The notes under the pieces were generated by a model. The model did not search any database, was not told where the DNA came from, and worked only from the letters and a program-made list of their open reading frames with translations. From Bacteroides faecis MAJ27 (GTDB lineage: Bacteria > Bacteroidota > Bacteroidia > Bacteroidales > Bacteroidaceae), in contig NZ_FNNN01000004.1 in assembly GCF_900106755.1 (NCBI RefSeq), positions 205,334-269,333 of the forward strand: 64,000 nt of DNA, written 5' to 3'. A program made the translations under genes and the position numbers. Every line of letters begins with the position of its first letter. Positions within the stretch are counted from its first letter, which is position 1. Shown one piece after another: positions 1-9,262 of this stretch.

Positions 1-2796
1 ATGAAATTCATGCTGGCATCTACCGGCGCTCCTAATGAAATAGAAGACGACGAGGACGATGAATTTGACGAAGAAGAGCAGGAAGACAAAGAAGCGGCTA
101 TCCAATCGCTCAACACGTTCGAACCGCTTATCAATAAGATGTATGCAGGCTTCACTTACCGCGGGTTACAAAAGTCACTCCGCAAGCTGACTTATTACAC
201 ACAGATAGAGGATATTATCGACGGACTGGCACATGAGTACAGAAATGAAGCAACCTATCAGCAGTTCTCCGTCAATATGCTTTTACAGTTGCTGCCCCTG
301 CTCAATGCGAAGAATATCTTCCGTCAATACACCAATAAGCATACATGGCTCAGAGACAAACAAGAATACGGAGCAAGGGAGATCGTTTATCCGATACATA
401 ACAACAAGTTCGTACGCTTCTGGCTTGATGCGCCTCAGCATCCCATCAATGATGCGCTCTTCACCCGTTATTTCACCGTACGCTACCAGCTCTACAAGCT
501 CACCAATTACATGGAACATACTCCCGAACTGGAAGAGACCGAAGTCTACCTGCAAAGTATGGACTTTGCCCACGCATGGATGTTAGGGCTCATTCCTGCC
601 GAAGAAATATACAGGGAACTGATGGGACGTATCAATTCCCCCACACGCATCAAAGATGTGACTACGGCATTGGACGACCGTTGTCATCCTCTCTTCCATT
701 CGCTGACACAGAAGGTAGTGAACCGGATTCTGGAAATAGAGCTGCAACGGGGAGACTCCGAAACCCAAGTCACCCGCCTGGCTGAAGAACTGCACCGTGT
801 CTACGGAGCGGAAACACTGATCCGCATCCTGCAAGCGTTCGGCAAAGACACTTTCATCCGCGACAGTTACAACTGGCGCAACACCAAACGGGGAGTATTG
901 AGCAGTCTGCTCCATGCCTGTTATCCATCTCCGGACGATGACAGTGATACACTGAAGGAGCTGGCCCGCCAAGCCGACATCAGCCATATACGACTGGTGG
1001 AAGCTGCCATGTTCGCCCCGCAATGGCTGGAACTCACCGAAAAAGCGACCGGATGGAAAGGGCTGGAAAGTGCCGCCTACTACTTCCATGCCCATACCAG
1101 CGAGTGTTTCGACGATAAGAAGAAAGCGATCATCGCCCGCTACACCCCGATTGATATAGAAGACCTTCAGGAAGGTGCTTTTGACATCAGCTGGTTCAAG
1201 GAGGCTTATAAGACCATCGGCAAGGAACGTTTTGAGGTAGTATACAATGCTGCCAAGTATATTTCGTTAAGCAATACTCATACCCGTGCCCGTAAATTTG
1301 CCGATGCCGTCAACGGTAAGACGAAAGCGGCAGATGCAAAAAAAGAAATCATAGCGAAGCGAAATAAAGACCTGCTGATGAGCTACGGGCTGATCCCGTT
1401 GGGACGGAAAGCGGATAAAGAATTGCTCGAACGTTATCAGTTCCTGCAAAAGTTCCTGAAAGAAAGCAAGGAATTCGGCGCACAAAGGCAGGAAAGCGAA
1501 AAGAAAGCAGTCGCTATCGCCCTGCAAAACCTGGCACGCAACTCCGGTTACGGAGATGTCACCCGCCTGACATGGAGCATGGAGACGGAACTGGTCAAAG
1601 AAATCATCCCTTACCTGACCCCTAAAGAAATAGAGGGCGTGGAAGTATACGTGCAGGTCAACAATGAGGGCAAACCGGAAATCAAACAACTAAGAGCCGG
1701 AAAAGAACTGAACAGCCTGCCTCCCAAACTGAAAAAGCATCCATACGTGGAAGAACTGAAAGCGGTACACAAAAAACTGAAAGACCAGCACGCCCGTTCG
1801 CGTATCATGCTCGAACAGGCAATGGAAGACTGTACCCGTTTTGAAGAAAGCGAATTGCGTAAACTGATGAAGAACCCGGTGATCTGGCCGTTACTGAAAA
1901 ATCTGGTCTTCACCAGCAATGGCAGGACTGGTTTCTATACTGACGGATTATTGATTACAGCCGACAACATGTGTCTTCCGCTGACTCCGAAAGATGAGTT
2001 GCGCATTGCTCACCCCACAGACTTGCATGCAAGCGGCAACTGGCATGCCTATCAGAAATTCCTGTTCGACAAATCCATCCGCCAGCCTTTCAAGCAGGTA
2101 TTCCGCGAATTGTATCTTCCCACCCCGGAAGAGGAAGATGCTACGCAATCCCGCCGGTATGCCGGAAATCAGATTCAGCCGCAGAAAACGGTTGCCGTAC
2201 TGAAAGGACGCCGCTGGGTAGCCGACTACGAGGACGGGCTTCAGAAGATATATTATAAAGAGAACATTATCGCCACCATCTATGCGATGGCGGACTGGTT
2301 CTCTCCTGCCGACATCGAAGCTCCCACACTGGAATTTGTCTGCTTCCACAACCGTCAGGATTATAAGCCGATGAAGATTTCGGAGATTCCGCCCGTGATC
2401 TTCTCCGAAGTGATGAGAGACGTGGATCTTGCTGTCAGTGTGGCACATGCCGGAAGTGTAGATCCGGAAACCAGTCATTCTACAATTGAGATGCGCCGTG
2501 CATTGGTGGAACTCACGCTGCCTTTGTTCCATTTCAACAACGTGAAGGTAAAAGGAAACTTTGCATACATCGAAGGCAAGTTGGGCAAATACAACATTCA
2601 TCTGGGCAGCGGTGTTATTCATAAAGAAGGCGGCGCACAAATAGCCGTTCTTCCGGTACACTCGCAAAGTCGCGGACGACTGTTCCTGCCTTTTGTAGAT
2701 GAAGACCCGAAAACTGCGGAGATACTGACGAAAATCATTTTCTTCGCAGAAGATGACAAGATAAAAGACCCTGGTATCTTAAACCAAATCAAATAG
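1..2796 (+). CDS. DUF4132-family protein, probably 5'-truncated by window edge
   Basis: A 931-residue open frame begins at the first base of the window, so the ATG at base 1 may be an internal Met of a longer protein; proteins of this type are often longer. The first 30 residues are very acidic (runs of D/E). The bulk is soluble and helix-rich, with no signal peptide or membrane segment. The C-terminal end (about residues 820-931: LPVHSQSRGRLFLPF, then FFAEDDKIKDPGILNQI) resembles the conserved tail of the DUF4132/MolR-like family. The biochemical function of the family is not established. The stop lies 7 bases before the next gene, so the two are probably co-transcribed. Family call moderate, function unknown. 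Confidence 0.7.
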   Translation: MKFMLASTGAPNEIEDDEDDEFDEEEQEDKEAAIQSLNTFEPLINKMYAGFTYRGLQKSLRKLTYYTQIEDIIDGLAHEYRNEATYQQFSVNMLLQLLPLLNAKNIFRQYTNKHTWLRDKQEYGAREIVYPIHNNKFVRFWLDAPQHPINDALFTRYFTVRYQLYKLTNYMEHTPELEETEVYLQSMDFAHAWMLGLIPAEEIYRELMGRINSPTRIKDVTTALDDRCHPLFHSLTQKVVNRILEIELQRGDSETQVTRLAEELHRVYGAETLIRILQAFGKDTFIRDSYNWRNTKRGVLSSLLHACYPSPDDDSDTLKELARQADISHIRLVEAAMFAPQWLELTEKATGWKGLESAAYYFHAHTSECFDDKKKAIIARYTPIDIEDLQEGAFDISWFKEAYKTIGKERFEVVYNAAKYISLSNTHTRARKFADAVNGKTKAADAKKEIIAKRNKDLLMSYGLIPLGRKADKELLERYQFLQKFLKESKEFGAQRQESEKKAVAIALQNLARNSGYGDVTRLTWSMETELVKEIIPYLTPKEIEGVEVYVQVNNEGKPEIKQLRAGKELNSLPPKLKKHPYVEELKAVHKKLKDQHARSRIMLEQAMEDCTRFEESELRKLMKNPVIWPLLKNLVFTSNGRTGFYTDGLLITADNMCLPLTPKDELRIAHPTDLHASGNWHAYQKFLFDKSIRQPFKQVFRELYLPTPEEEDATQSRRYAGNQIQPQKTVAVLKGRRWVADYEDGLQKIYYKENIIATIYAMADWFSPADIEAPTLEFVCFHNRQDYKPMKISEIPPVIFSEVMRDVDLAVSVAHAGSVDPETSHSTIEMRRALVELTLPLFHFNNVKVKGNFAYIEGKLGKYNIHLGSGVIHKEGGAQIAVLPVHSQSRGRLFLPFVDEDPKTAEILTKIIFFAEDDKIKDPGILNQIK

Positions 2797-2803
2797 AAAA
2801 GAA

Positions 2804-3274
2804 ATGGCAGAAAATTTACTGATCCACACAGGCAGCAAGGAAGAGAAATATCGTGAGCTGCTTCCACAGCTACAAGCATTGGTAAGTTCAGAAACGAATC
2901 TTATCGCTAACTTGGCGAATATAGCTGCCGCACTGAAGCAGACTTTCCACTTTTTCTGGGTGGGCTTTTATCTGGTGGAAGGCGACGAACTTGTATTAGC
3001 ACCGTTTCAAGGGCCTATCGCCTGCACACGCATTCGTTTCGGCAGAGGAGTTTGCGGTACGGCATGGAAGGAGGCGCAGACGCTGATTGTTCCTGATGTA
3101 GAGCAGTTTCCCGGCCATATAGCTTGCAGTTCCAACTCCAAGTCGGAAATAGTAGTGCCTGTTATAAAAGAGGGAAATGTCATCGGAGTGCTGGACATCG
3201 ACAGCGATACGCTGAATAGCTTTGATGAAACGGATGCACGCTATCTGAGAGAAATCTGTACGTACATCGGATAG
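2804..3274 (+). CDS. msrC: Free methionine-(R)-sulfoxide reductase (GAF domain)
   Basis: This 156-residue protein is a single GAF domain. It matches fRMsr enzymes, which reduce free methionine-R-sulfoxide in the cytoplasm using thioredoxin. The three family cysteines are present at Cys74 (PIACTRI), Cys84 (GVCGTAWKE) and Cys108 (HIACSSNSKSEIVVP). Their spacing equals that of E. coli Cys84/94/118. The VLDIDSD motif near residues 129-135 is also typical. The gene follows the DUF4132-like gene by 7 bases and is followed by a hairpin. Function is confident from family knowledge; no unusual features. Confidence 0.92.
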   Translation: MAENLLIHTGSKEEKYRELLPQLQALVSSETNLIANLANIAAALKQTFHFFWVGFYLVEGDELVLAPFQGPIACTRIRFGRGVCGTAWKEAQTLIVPDVEQFPGHIACSSNSKSEIVVPVIKEGNVIGVLDIDSDTLNSFDETDARYLREICTYIG

Positions 3275-3302
3275 CTTTCTTTGTACTGTAACCGTCCTAA
3301 TA

Positions 3303-3341
3303 AAACAGAGGCTCCGTTCATATGAATCAGAGCCTCTGTTT
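3303..3341 (+). terminator. Hairpin downstream of msrC
   Basis: The arms AAACAGAGGCT (3303-3313) and AGCCTCTGTTT (3331-3341) form a perfect 11-bp stem with a 17-base loop. It lies 28 bases after the msrC stop, before the convergent cbpM gene. The same arms recur in the adjacent hairpin at 3353-3379. Confidence 0.7.
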
Positions 3342-3352
3342 ACTATAAATAG

Positions 3353-3379
3353 AGCCTCCGTTTGCACCAAACAGAGGCT
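3353..3379 (-). terminator. Hairpin downstream of cbpA-cbpM
   Basis: AGCCTCCGTTT (3353-3363) and AAACAGAGGCT (3369-3379) form an 11-bp stem with one G-U pair in the minus-strand RNA and a 5-base loop. It lies 5 bases past the cbpM stop. It is a near copy of the arms of the neighbouring hairpin, so the four arms could also pair alternatively. Confidence 0.65.
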
Positions 3380-3384
3380 TCATT

Positions 3385-3708
3385 TTACCAGTCTGCTTCT
3401 TCTATTTCTTTTTCCCGAAACAGCATGAGTTGTTTGCGGAGAGAAGCAATTTCACGCCTCATCCCTTCCATCCTTTCCAGCATATGATGAATGGCGTCGA
3501 TGCCTTCCATATTAATGGATAAGTCATAGTACATCCGGCTATAACGTTCCACATTCGGAAGTTCGGAGACAAGCAGATAATGCTCGCCGGCTTCGGTACG
3601 TACAGTTATCAAACCACCTTCTTCCAGCATCTCAATGAATGAAGGTTCAATATGACATTTGTGACAGTATTCACTGACAATAATTAATTCGGTCTGCATA
3701 GTGCTCAT
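3385..3708 (-). CDS. cbpM: Chaperone modulator CbpM-like protein
   Basis: This 107-residue protein has a MerR-like N-terminal half (ECHKCHIEPSFIEMLEEGGLI...) and a C-terminal coiled-coil-like helix (residues about 70-100). That is the architecture of CbpM, which binds the J-domain of CbpA and modulates its DnaK co-chaperone and DNA-binding activity. It is the second gene of a two-gene operon, starting 5 bases after the cbpA stop. Function is inferred from family shape and the linkage to cbpA. Confidence 0.8.
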   Translation of the reverse strand: MSTMQTELIIVSEYCHKCHIEPSFIEMLEEGGLITVRTEAGEHYLLVSELPNVERYSRMYYDLSINMEGIDAIHHMLERMEGMRREIASLRKQLMLFREKEIEEADW

Positions 3709-3713
3709 TCATT

Positions 3714-4679
3714 TTAGTTCATACTCTGTAATTGACGGAACAACTCCTTCTGCGCTTCTGTCAGATTCGTCGGAATCTTGACGGAATAGGTCACTATCAA
3801 GTCACCGGATTGTCCTTCCTTCTTATAAACCGGGAATCCCTTACCTTTCAGACGTACTTTCGTACCGTTCTGAGTCTCCGGCTTAATCTTCAGCTTCACT
3901 TTACCGTCCAGCGTGTCAACCACTTTTTCACCACCTAATACAGCAGTATAGAGGTCTACTTCCACATCTACGTACAAATCATCACCCAAGCGTTTGAACA
4001 CAGGGTCTTCGGCAATGACGAACGTGATGTACAGGTCACCTGCCGGGCCTCCGTTCACCCCTTCGGCTCCGTAGCCTTTCAGTTTAATCACCTGTCCGTC
4101 GGCCACACCTGCCGGAATGGTAATACGTACTTGTTTACCATTAACGGTCAATATCTGTTTATGCGTCTGAGCAGCATCACGAAGGGAAAGATGAAGTTCA
4201 GCATTAAAGTCCTGTCCACGGAATCCGGCAGAGCCTTGTCCCCTGCCCCGATGTCCGAACATCGATTCGAAGAAATCAGAGAAACCACCGGCATTGCCTC
4301 CGGAGAACCCTTCACCACCGTCGGACGAATACCAATATGTTCCGTTGCCATCAGAGAATCCCTGACCTGCACCACCGAATCCTCCGAATCCGCCGGCACC
4401 GCCATAGCCACCTGCTTGTTGCTGTGCTCTTTTCTGAGCTTCGAACTCATCAGCATGTTTCCAGTGCTCCCCGTATTCGTCATACTTCTTACGTTTCTCG
4501 GGGTCACTCAATACTTCATTGGCTTCATTTATCTCCTGAAACTTGTCCTTTGCACTCGGGTCATTAGGGTTCAGGTCAGGATGATACTTACGGGCCAACT
4601 TACGAAAAGCCTTTTTTATATCATCCTGAGAAGCACTTTTGTCAACTCCAAGAATCTTATAATAATCTATATAGGCCAT
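3714..4679 (-). CDS. cbpA: DnaJ-class co-chaperone CbpA
   Basis: This 321-residue J-protein has an N-terminal J-domain with the HPD tripeptide at residues 33-35. A Gly/Phe-rich linker with many GGFGG-type runs follows (about 85-150). Two C-terminal substrate-binding subdomains follow ([13 protein letters not shown]..., then [18 protein letters not shown]). It lacks the CxxCxGxG zinc repeats of true DnaJ, which places it with CbpA/DnaJ type B. It should stimulate DnaK ATPase and deliver clients. It is the first gene of the cbpA-cbpM operon. Confidence 0.9.
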   Translation of the reverse strand: MAYIDYYKILGVDKSASQDDIKKAFRKLARKYHPDLNPNDPSAKDKFQEINEANEVLSDPEKRKKYDEYGEHWKHADEFEAQKRAQQQAGGYGGAGGFGGFGGAGQGFSDGNGTYWYSSDGGEGFSGGNAGGFSDFFESMFGHRGRGQGSAGFRGQDFNAELHLSLRDAAQTHKQILTVNGKQVRITIPAGVADGQVIKLKGYGAEGVNGGPAGDLYITFVIAEDPVFKRLGDDLYVDVEVDLYTAVLGGEKVVDTLDGKVKLKIKPETQNGTKVRLKGKGFPVYKKEGQSGDLIVTYSVKIPTNLTEAQKELFRQLQSMN

Positions 4680-4768
4680 GTTTTATGAATTTAATCGTTC
4701 ATACTTCTATATCGCAAATAACACGCCAATCCTGCTTTTGGATAAAAGAATTAACAAGGATTAATGAA

Positions 4769-4846
4769 TAAGTATTAGGTATTACACCGTAGCTGTATAG
4801 GCAGAGCTACACGACGCTACGATCAATACCTGATACCTAATACTTA
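4769..4846. repeat. Intergenic palindromic repeat, family A, copy 1
   Basis: The arms TAAGTATTAGGTAT (4769-4782) and ATACCTAATACTTA (4833-4846) are a perfect 14-bp inverted repeat. Inside are secondary pairings GTAGC/GCTAC and the shared word ACCGTAG. The right arm contains the stop codon and last codons of the adjacent minus-strand gene. A second copy lies at 43485-43561 with the same placement at a gene end. Confidence 0.8.
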
Positions 4847-6540
4847 AATCCTGTTGCTTTCAGCATCTGGAAGTCCGGCTTTCTCATTCCCAGATCATCT
4901 AACGGACGGGGTTCATTATGGTCATTCAGATATACTCTCGGCTTCATGGTGTAAAGAGGGCTGACCACAGAGTATGCGTCGTTGCGATAAGAGGTTTCCA
5001 CTCCCCCCAGTTCCAGCATGGTAGGAAAGAACGAACAGCTGGAAGATATATTTTTATCCTTATTCTCCACCATTGCTTTCCAATGTTCCGGATACGTTTC
5101 CCGATAGATGTCGGACATCCATATCAGGAAAGGGACATGGAGTTGATAATAAGAAGGAACCGGAGAAGCATGAAGAAACAGATGACGCGAATCATCAAAA
5201 ATATCTTCTCCGTGATCAGAGGTGTAGAGCATGGCAGCATCCACCTGCTGCTCTTCAAGCATATGAATCAGACGTGCCAGGAAACCATCCGTATAACGGA
5301 TAGTGTTATCGTAAGCATTCACCAGATTATCACGATACTTTACTTCTGCTTCTACCGGATAGTCAGGCAGGAAGAAGGCATCTTCCGACGGATAACGTTC
5401 GCGGTAATTGAAATGAGAACCGTATGTATGAAGCACGATAAACTGTTTCCGGTTCCCTTTCGCCAATTCTTTTTCTACCAGTTTCAGCAGTTCATCGTCG
5501 GAAGGATTGTATGCCGCATCCGGCGAGTCTTCTTTTATAAAATCAAATGTGTCGGCTTCCATCCCGAAGAAATCGATGAAAGAATGATTATAACGCTGAT
5601 TGGAAAAAAAGGCCGTCCGGTAACCAGCTTCGCTAAAGGCTGTGATGATTCCTTTCTGATAGTAAATGGAATCGAAGTTACAGGCGGTAATACCGGACAT
5701 CAGCATGGGTACGCTTTTGTGGGTGGTATTGGATTCTGTCAGAACTTTCGGGAAAGCAACGATTCCCGGTTGACGGGACAACAGTGGATTTGTCTCACGT
5801 TCATATCCGTATAGTTGCCAGTTCAATGCGCGGGATGTTTCTCCTACTACCATTACGTACACTTCGCGCTTATCCGCCGGATGAGTGGCTTTAGCATGAA
5901 AAGTGAATTCTTTCGAGGTGTGGTGGTAATTTTGTGTCAATGCTGTCCGTTGAAAAGCAAGTCCCACGTTATAGCATACATTGAAAGGGTACAGGTCCGA
6001 TTTCAGTTCATACCGGGAGTCTTCCCAATAAGCACCGGCAAGAGTCAGAAGGGAGATTCCCAGCAGCACAAAAGCTCTTTTCCGTTCTCTGCGGATAAAT
6101 TCCACAGAAAGCCGGCGCTTGCGGAGAATAGAAATCATACCCAATATGAGAGCAGGGATATATAGCAGGACTACAGTGACGATAGCCGGCAATAAGTTGT
6201 CCAGCAATTCCATCGCTTCACTCGAATTGGTCGTTACCAAATTCAGAAACATATCTACAGCGATGATGGACTGTCCGAACAGATAAAGCAGCACGATCTG
6301 GAAGGCTCCGAAAAACAGGAACACGAACAGAATCCAAAGCATCTTACCACAGTTGCGGGACAAAGTCATCAACAGATAGTAACAGGCAAAAGGCAACAAC
6401 ACATTGCATACTTTCGCCATTAGCGGCAAAGGTTCTGTAAAACACAGAACGATGTTGGGCATTATCAGAACAATCAGGAACAAATAGAACAAGTGTTCCT
6501 GATTTTCAAACCATTTCTTTATGTTCTTAAAAAGCTTCAT
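4837..6540 (-). CDS. Phosphoethanolamine transferase (EptA-like, sulfatase fold)
   Basis: From the Met at 6540 this gives 567 residues. The 12 extra upstream codons of the longer frame overlap the preceding gene and precede the natural MKLFKNIKKW start. About five N-terminal membrane segments (residues about 15-170) precede a periplasmic alkaline-phosphatase-superfamily domain. Family residues are visible: Glu234 in VVGETSRA, the putative phosphorylated Thr273 in NTTHKSVPMLMSG, HTYGSHFNYRERYP, and TSDHGED. Such enzymes add phosphoethanolamine to lipid A or other glycans. The start overlaps the upstream barrel gene by 14 bases, indicating translational coupling. The acceptor in this organism is not deducible. 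Confidence 0.88.
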   Translation of the reverse strand: MKLFKNIKKWFENQEHLFYLFLIVLIMPNIVLCFTEPLPLMAKVCNVLLPFACYYLLMTLSRNCGKMLWILFVFLFFGAFQIVLLYLFGQSIIAVDMFLNLVTTNSSEAMELLDNLLPAIVTVVLLYIPALILGMISILRKRRLSVEFIRRERKRAFVLLGISLLTLAGAYWEDSRYELKSDLYPFNVCYNVGLAFQRTALTQNYHHTSKEFTFHAKATHPADKREVYVMVVGETSRALNWQLYGYERETNPLLSRQPGIVAFPKVLTESNTTHKSVPMLMSGITACNFDSIYYQKGIITAFSEAGYRTAFFSNQRYNHSFIDFFGMEADTFDFIKEDSPDAAYNPSDDELLKLVEKELAKGNRKQFIVLHTYGSHFNYRERYPSEDAFFLPDYPVEAEVKYRDNLVNAYDNTIRYTDGFLARLIHMLEEQQVDAAMLYTSDHGEDIFDDSRHLFLHASPVPSYYQLHVPFLIWMSDIYRETYPEHWKAMVENKDKNISSSCSFFPTMLELGGVETSYRNDAYSVVSPLYTMKPRVYLNDHNEPRPLDDLGMRKPDFQMLKATGFKY

Positions 6541-7723
6541 TGATATTAAATATAAATCCGGTCTGGTGCTTGCCAAACCCTAAATCCAAACGTACATTTA
6601 CTCTCTTCTTAAATTCCCAGCGGTAGCCGAAACCGTAATTGGGAAGAATATGTTTCGGCGTAAAATTGGAGAAGCGCGGAAATACAGTTCCCGCTCCTGC
6701 CCATACGGCAACTCCATTCCGCTTCCAGACATGCTGACGGAGTTCTATCTGTGCATCCATTGCACACTTGTCGCGATAGCGCCCTTCATAATAACCACGC
6801 ATCGAGTAAGAACTTCCGAGTGTTGCCATCAATCCCCACGGAGGATTGCCATAATTCAGCAAAGTGTGAAACTGCCCTGCCAATACCCCGCCTTTCCATA
6901 CCGAATGGTAATAGCTGGTCGTCAGTTCCGTACTGCTGAAAGCATATTTATTGCCAAGAAAAGCCGGACTAAATCGTTGGTCGATCCGCAGATAATATCC
7001 CCGATAGGCATTTGTCAGAAAATCACGGGAATCATAAAGGAGGGAAAGCCCGAGACTCGTATTGGTAGTCCGTGCCGACATGCCTTCCCAAAGCTCCGGT
7101 TTCTCAAGGTCACGTCCGTCTATATAATCGAACACAGCCGTTGGCCCGATATAGAAACTCTTCGCTACACGGAACATGAAGTCTACTTTCACCTGTGCCT
7201 GAAAGCGTTTATAGTCACTTTCATTATCAGAGTTCGCTCCATTATCATATCCCCTTCCCCAATAAAGGCTGGGGAAAGAATAAAAATAAAGGTTATAATT
7301 CAAGCGGTATTTTTCTTGTGGGAACAGGTGATTGCCTCTTACACCCAACAGGTAGAATCCAACAGTAGAGACATCTCCATAAAGAGAAACATTCGAAGGA
7401 GGAAGAATCGTATCATTGCGGTCTGTGCGATACAGACCTGCTGCCACCAATCCAAGCCCAAACTTTGTGTCACTGGAATAATGAGGACCACCAATGACAC
7501 TGAAATCGAATTTTTTATTTTTCTTTTCCTTATTGGCGTCATTAAAGTAGTCGAGAAACTTCTTGAAAAAGCTACGCTTTGCCTGGAGTGAGTCCGACGT
7601 TACTATAGAGACAGAATCTACCGGCAAATCTTTGCCCATAGAGTCAGTCTGCGCATGTATAGTAGTTCGTGTCAACAACAATAGCGCCAATAATATTAGT
7701 CCGTTTCGTCTAGTATCCATCAT
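6527..7723 (-). CDS. BamA/TamA-type outer-membrane beta-barrel protein
   Basis: This 398-residue protein has a signal peptide (hydrophobic about 8-18, cleavage after TIHAQ). The body has alternating beta strands typical of the bacterial surface antigen (D15/Omp85) barrel. It ends in Phe, as expected for a BAM substrate. No convincing POTRA repeats precede the barrel, so it is a short barrel-only member rather than BamA itself. It is transcribed with the downstream EptA-like gene. Function unknown; outer-membrane location inferred. Confidence 0.8.
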   Translation of the reverse strand: MMDTRRNGLILLALLLLTRTTIHAQTDSMGKDLPVDSVSIVTSDSLQAKRSFFKKFLDYFNDANKEKKNKKFDFSVIGGPHYSSDTKFGLGLVAAGLYRTDRNDTILPPSNVSLYGDVSTVGFYLLGVRGNHLFPQEKYRLNYNLYFYSFPSLYWGRGYDNGANSDNESDYKRFQAQVKVDFMFRVAKSFYIGPTAVFDYIDGRDLEKPELWEGMSARTTNTSLGLSLLYDSRDFLTNAYRGYYLRIDQRFSPAFLGNKYAFSSTELTTSYYHSVWKGGVLAGQFHTLLNYGNPPWGLMATLGSSYSMRGYYEGRYRDKCAMDAQIELRQHVWKRNGVAVWAGAGTVFPRFSNFTPKHILPNYGFGYRWEFKKRVNVRLDLGFGKHQTGFIFNINEAF

Positions 7724-7743
7724 AATAAGAAAAAATATGGGGA

Positions 7744-7773
7744 CAAAGTTAGTCCCAAACTTCTTATTACAAC
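7744..7773 (-). promoter_or_regulatory. Bacteroides-type promoter for the barrel-eptA operon
   Basis: On the minus strand TAACTTTG (7751-7744) matches the -7 consensus TAnnTTTG. GTTG (7773-7770) is 18 bases upstream as a weak -33. It sits about 20 bases before the start codon. Confidence 0.6.
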
Positions 7774-7810
7774 AGTATTATAGGCGCTTTTGTTGTTCCA
7801 TTCTTCTCTT

Positions 7811-8824
7811 TTAACGTCTCAAAAGTCGAATAAATTGATTTACATCCTCTTCCGTAGTATCAAAAGAAGTCACCAGACGGATCTCATTATTCGCTTCATT
7901 CCAGAAATAGAAAAAATAAGATTCCAGCATCCGGTCGATAGTCGGGCGGGGCATGGTCAGAAACAACTGGTTGCTCTCCGGCTTTTGAGTGAAGGTAACT
8001 TCCGGCAGTTCCTTCAGTGCCTGATAAAGCTTGCCTGCCATCTTATTGGCATGAGCGGCATTCTTCAGCCACAAATCATCGGTCAGATAGGCAGTAAACT
8101 GACAGGAAAGATAACGCATCTTAGAAGCCAACTGGGCAGATTGCTTTCGGACAAAGCGGGCTTCTCTTTGCAGATCTTTATTAAATATAATCACACATTC
8201 TCCCATCATCAGCCCATTTTTAGTTCCACCGAAACTTAGGATGTCTACACCACAGTCTACAGTCAGCTCTTTAAGGGAAAGACGGAGAGCGGCACAGGCA
8301 TTGGCTATTCTTGCTCCGTCCATGTGGACATACATACCGTTCAGATGGGCAAAGTCAGTCAGGCGTTTCAGCTCTTCGGGAGTATAAATCGTTCCGAGTT
8401 CGGTACATTGGGAAAGGTAAAGCGCTCTGGGTTGCGAATGGTGCTGGTCGCCAAAGCCATGCAGATAAGGTTGCATTAATTCGGGAGTCAGCTTACCATC
8501 GGCTGTGGCAATGGGACGAATCTGGCAACCGGTCATCTTAACGGGAGAACCGCATTCGTCTACATAAATATGGGCAGTTTCCGCACAGAAAATAGAATGA
8601 TACGGACGGGTCATCACTTGCAACGCCACCACATTACTGCCCGTACCATTGAATACAAACAGAGGTACACAGTCCGGGGTAAAAGTTTCTTTTATCTTAG
8701 CTACGGCTTCTTCCGTCCATTGATCATCACCATAACCTAACGCATGATCCGCGTTCGCCCGGCTCAATGCTTCCATCACCAATGGATGCACACCGGAATT
8801 ATTGTCAGAGGCAAAACTTCTCAT
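7811..8824 (-). CDS. Low-specificity L-threonine aldolase (PLP enzyme)
   Basis: This 337-residue fold-type I PLP enzyme of the threonine aldolase family cleaves L-threonine or allo-threonine to glycine and acetaldehyde. Visible residues are the N-terminal FASDNNSGVHPLVMEAL, stacking His85 (AETAHIYVDECGSP), Asp169 (VHMDGARIANA) and the Schiff-base Lys202 (SFGGTKNG). No signal peptide. It lies alone, downstream of the sigma-factor pair on the same strand and separated by 52 bases. Highly confident by motif. Confidence 0.9.
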   Translation of the reverse strand: MRSFASDNNSGVHPLVMEALSRANADHALGYGDDQWTEEAVAKIKETFTPDCVPLFVFNGTGSNVVALQVMTRPYHSIFCAETAHIYVDECGSPVKMTGCQIRPIATADGKLTPELMQPYLHGFGDQHHSQPRALYLSQCTELGTIYTPEELKRLTDFAHLNGMYVHMDGARIANACAALRLSLKELTVDCGVDILSFGGTKNGLMMGECVIIFNKDLQREARFVRKQSAQLASKMRYLSCQFTAYLTDDLWLKNAAHANKMAGKLYQALKELPEVTFTQKPESNQLFLTMPRPTIDRMLESYFFYFWNEANNEIRLVTSFDTTEEDVNQFIRLLRR

Positions 8825-8876
8825 TATTTCTTCTTGTTTCTTCGCAATGCTTTAATTGTTATGCAAAGTAACAGAA

Positions 8877-9251
8877 TTATTTCCAGATATACTTCTTATG
8901 CAGCCAATAATCTAACGCGAGCAAGACCAACGCCAACAAAGCAATATATACATAGAATGCAAACAAAGAAGAATCCTGCCGGAGATTCATTTTCGGCATA
9001 ATACCGGCAAAACTGAAGTCGAGATAAAAAGTAAGTACGTAGATACCAAGTCCCACCAACGCCAGAACGGATACCAGCAAAGCCACCCACCCTATGCTCG
9101 TTTTCCGTTTCGTCTGCTTCTCGGCTTCCAGATGAATACGCTCCATCATCCGATACGAAAAATTGGAAGACAGTTGTTCCGTTTGCCTCCGTTCCAATGC
9201 TTGTTTCAGCATATTGCCCGTATTCTCTTTTATCTTTCTTTCCTCTTCCAT
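8877..9251 (-). CDS. Small two-TM membrane protein, partner of adjacent ECF sigma
   Basis: This 124-residue protein has a charged N-terminal cytoplasmic region of about 50 residues (residues such as LEAEKQTKRK). Two membrane segments follow (about 52-75 and 95-115) and a short basic tail. It starts 11 bases after the ECF sigma gene, so it is co-transcribed. Position and topology fit an anti-sigma factor or sensor for that sigma, but I see no recognisable anti-sigma zinc motif. Role inferred from context only. Confidence 0.7.
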   Translation of the reverse strand: MEEERKIKENTGNMLKQALERRQTEQLSSNFSYRMMERIHLEAEKQTKRKTSIGWVALLVSVLALVGLGIYVLTFYLDFSFAGIMPKMNLRQDSSLFAFYVYIALLALVLLALDYWLHKKYIWK

Positions 9252-9262
9252 ATCTCCTCTTC

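Noticed and set aside
1948..2667. Long minus-strand open frame (239 codons)
   Set aside because: Lies wholly opposite the DUF4132-like gene, with Cys- and His-rich, unrecognisable sequence. It is a shadow frame.
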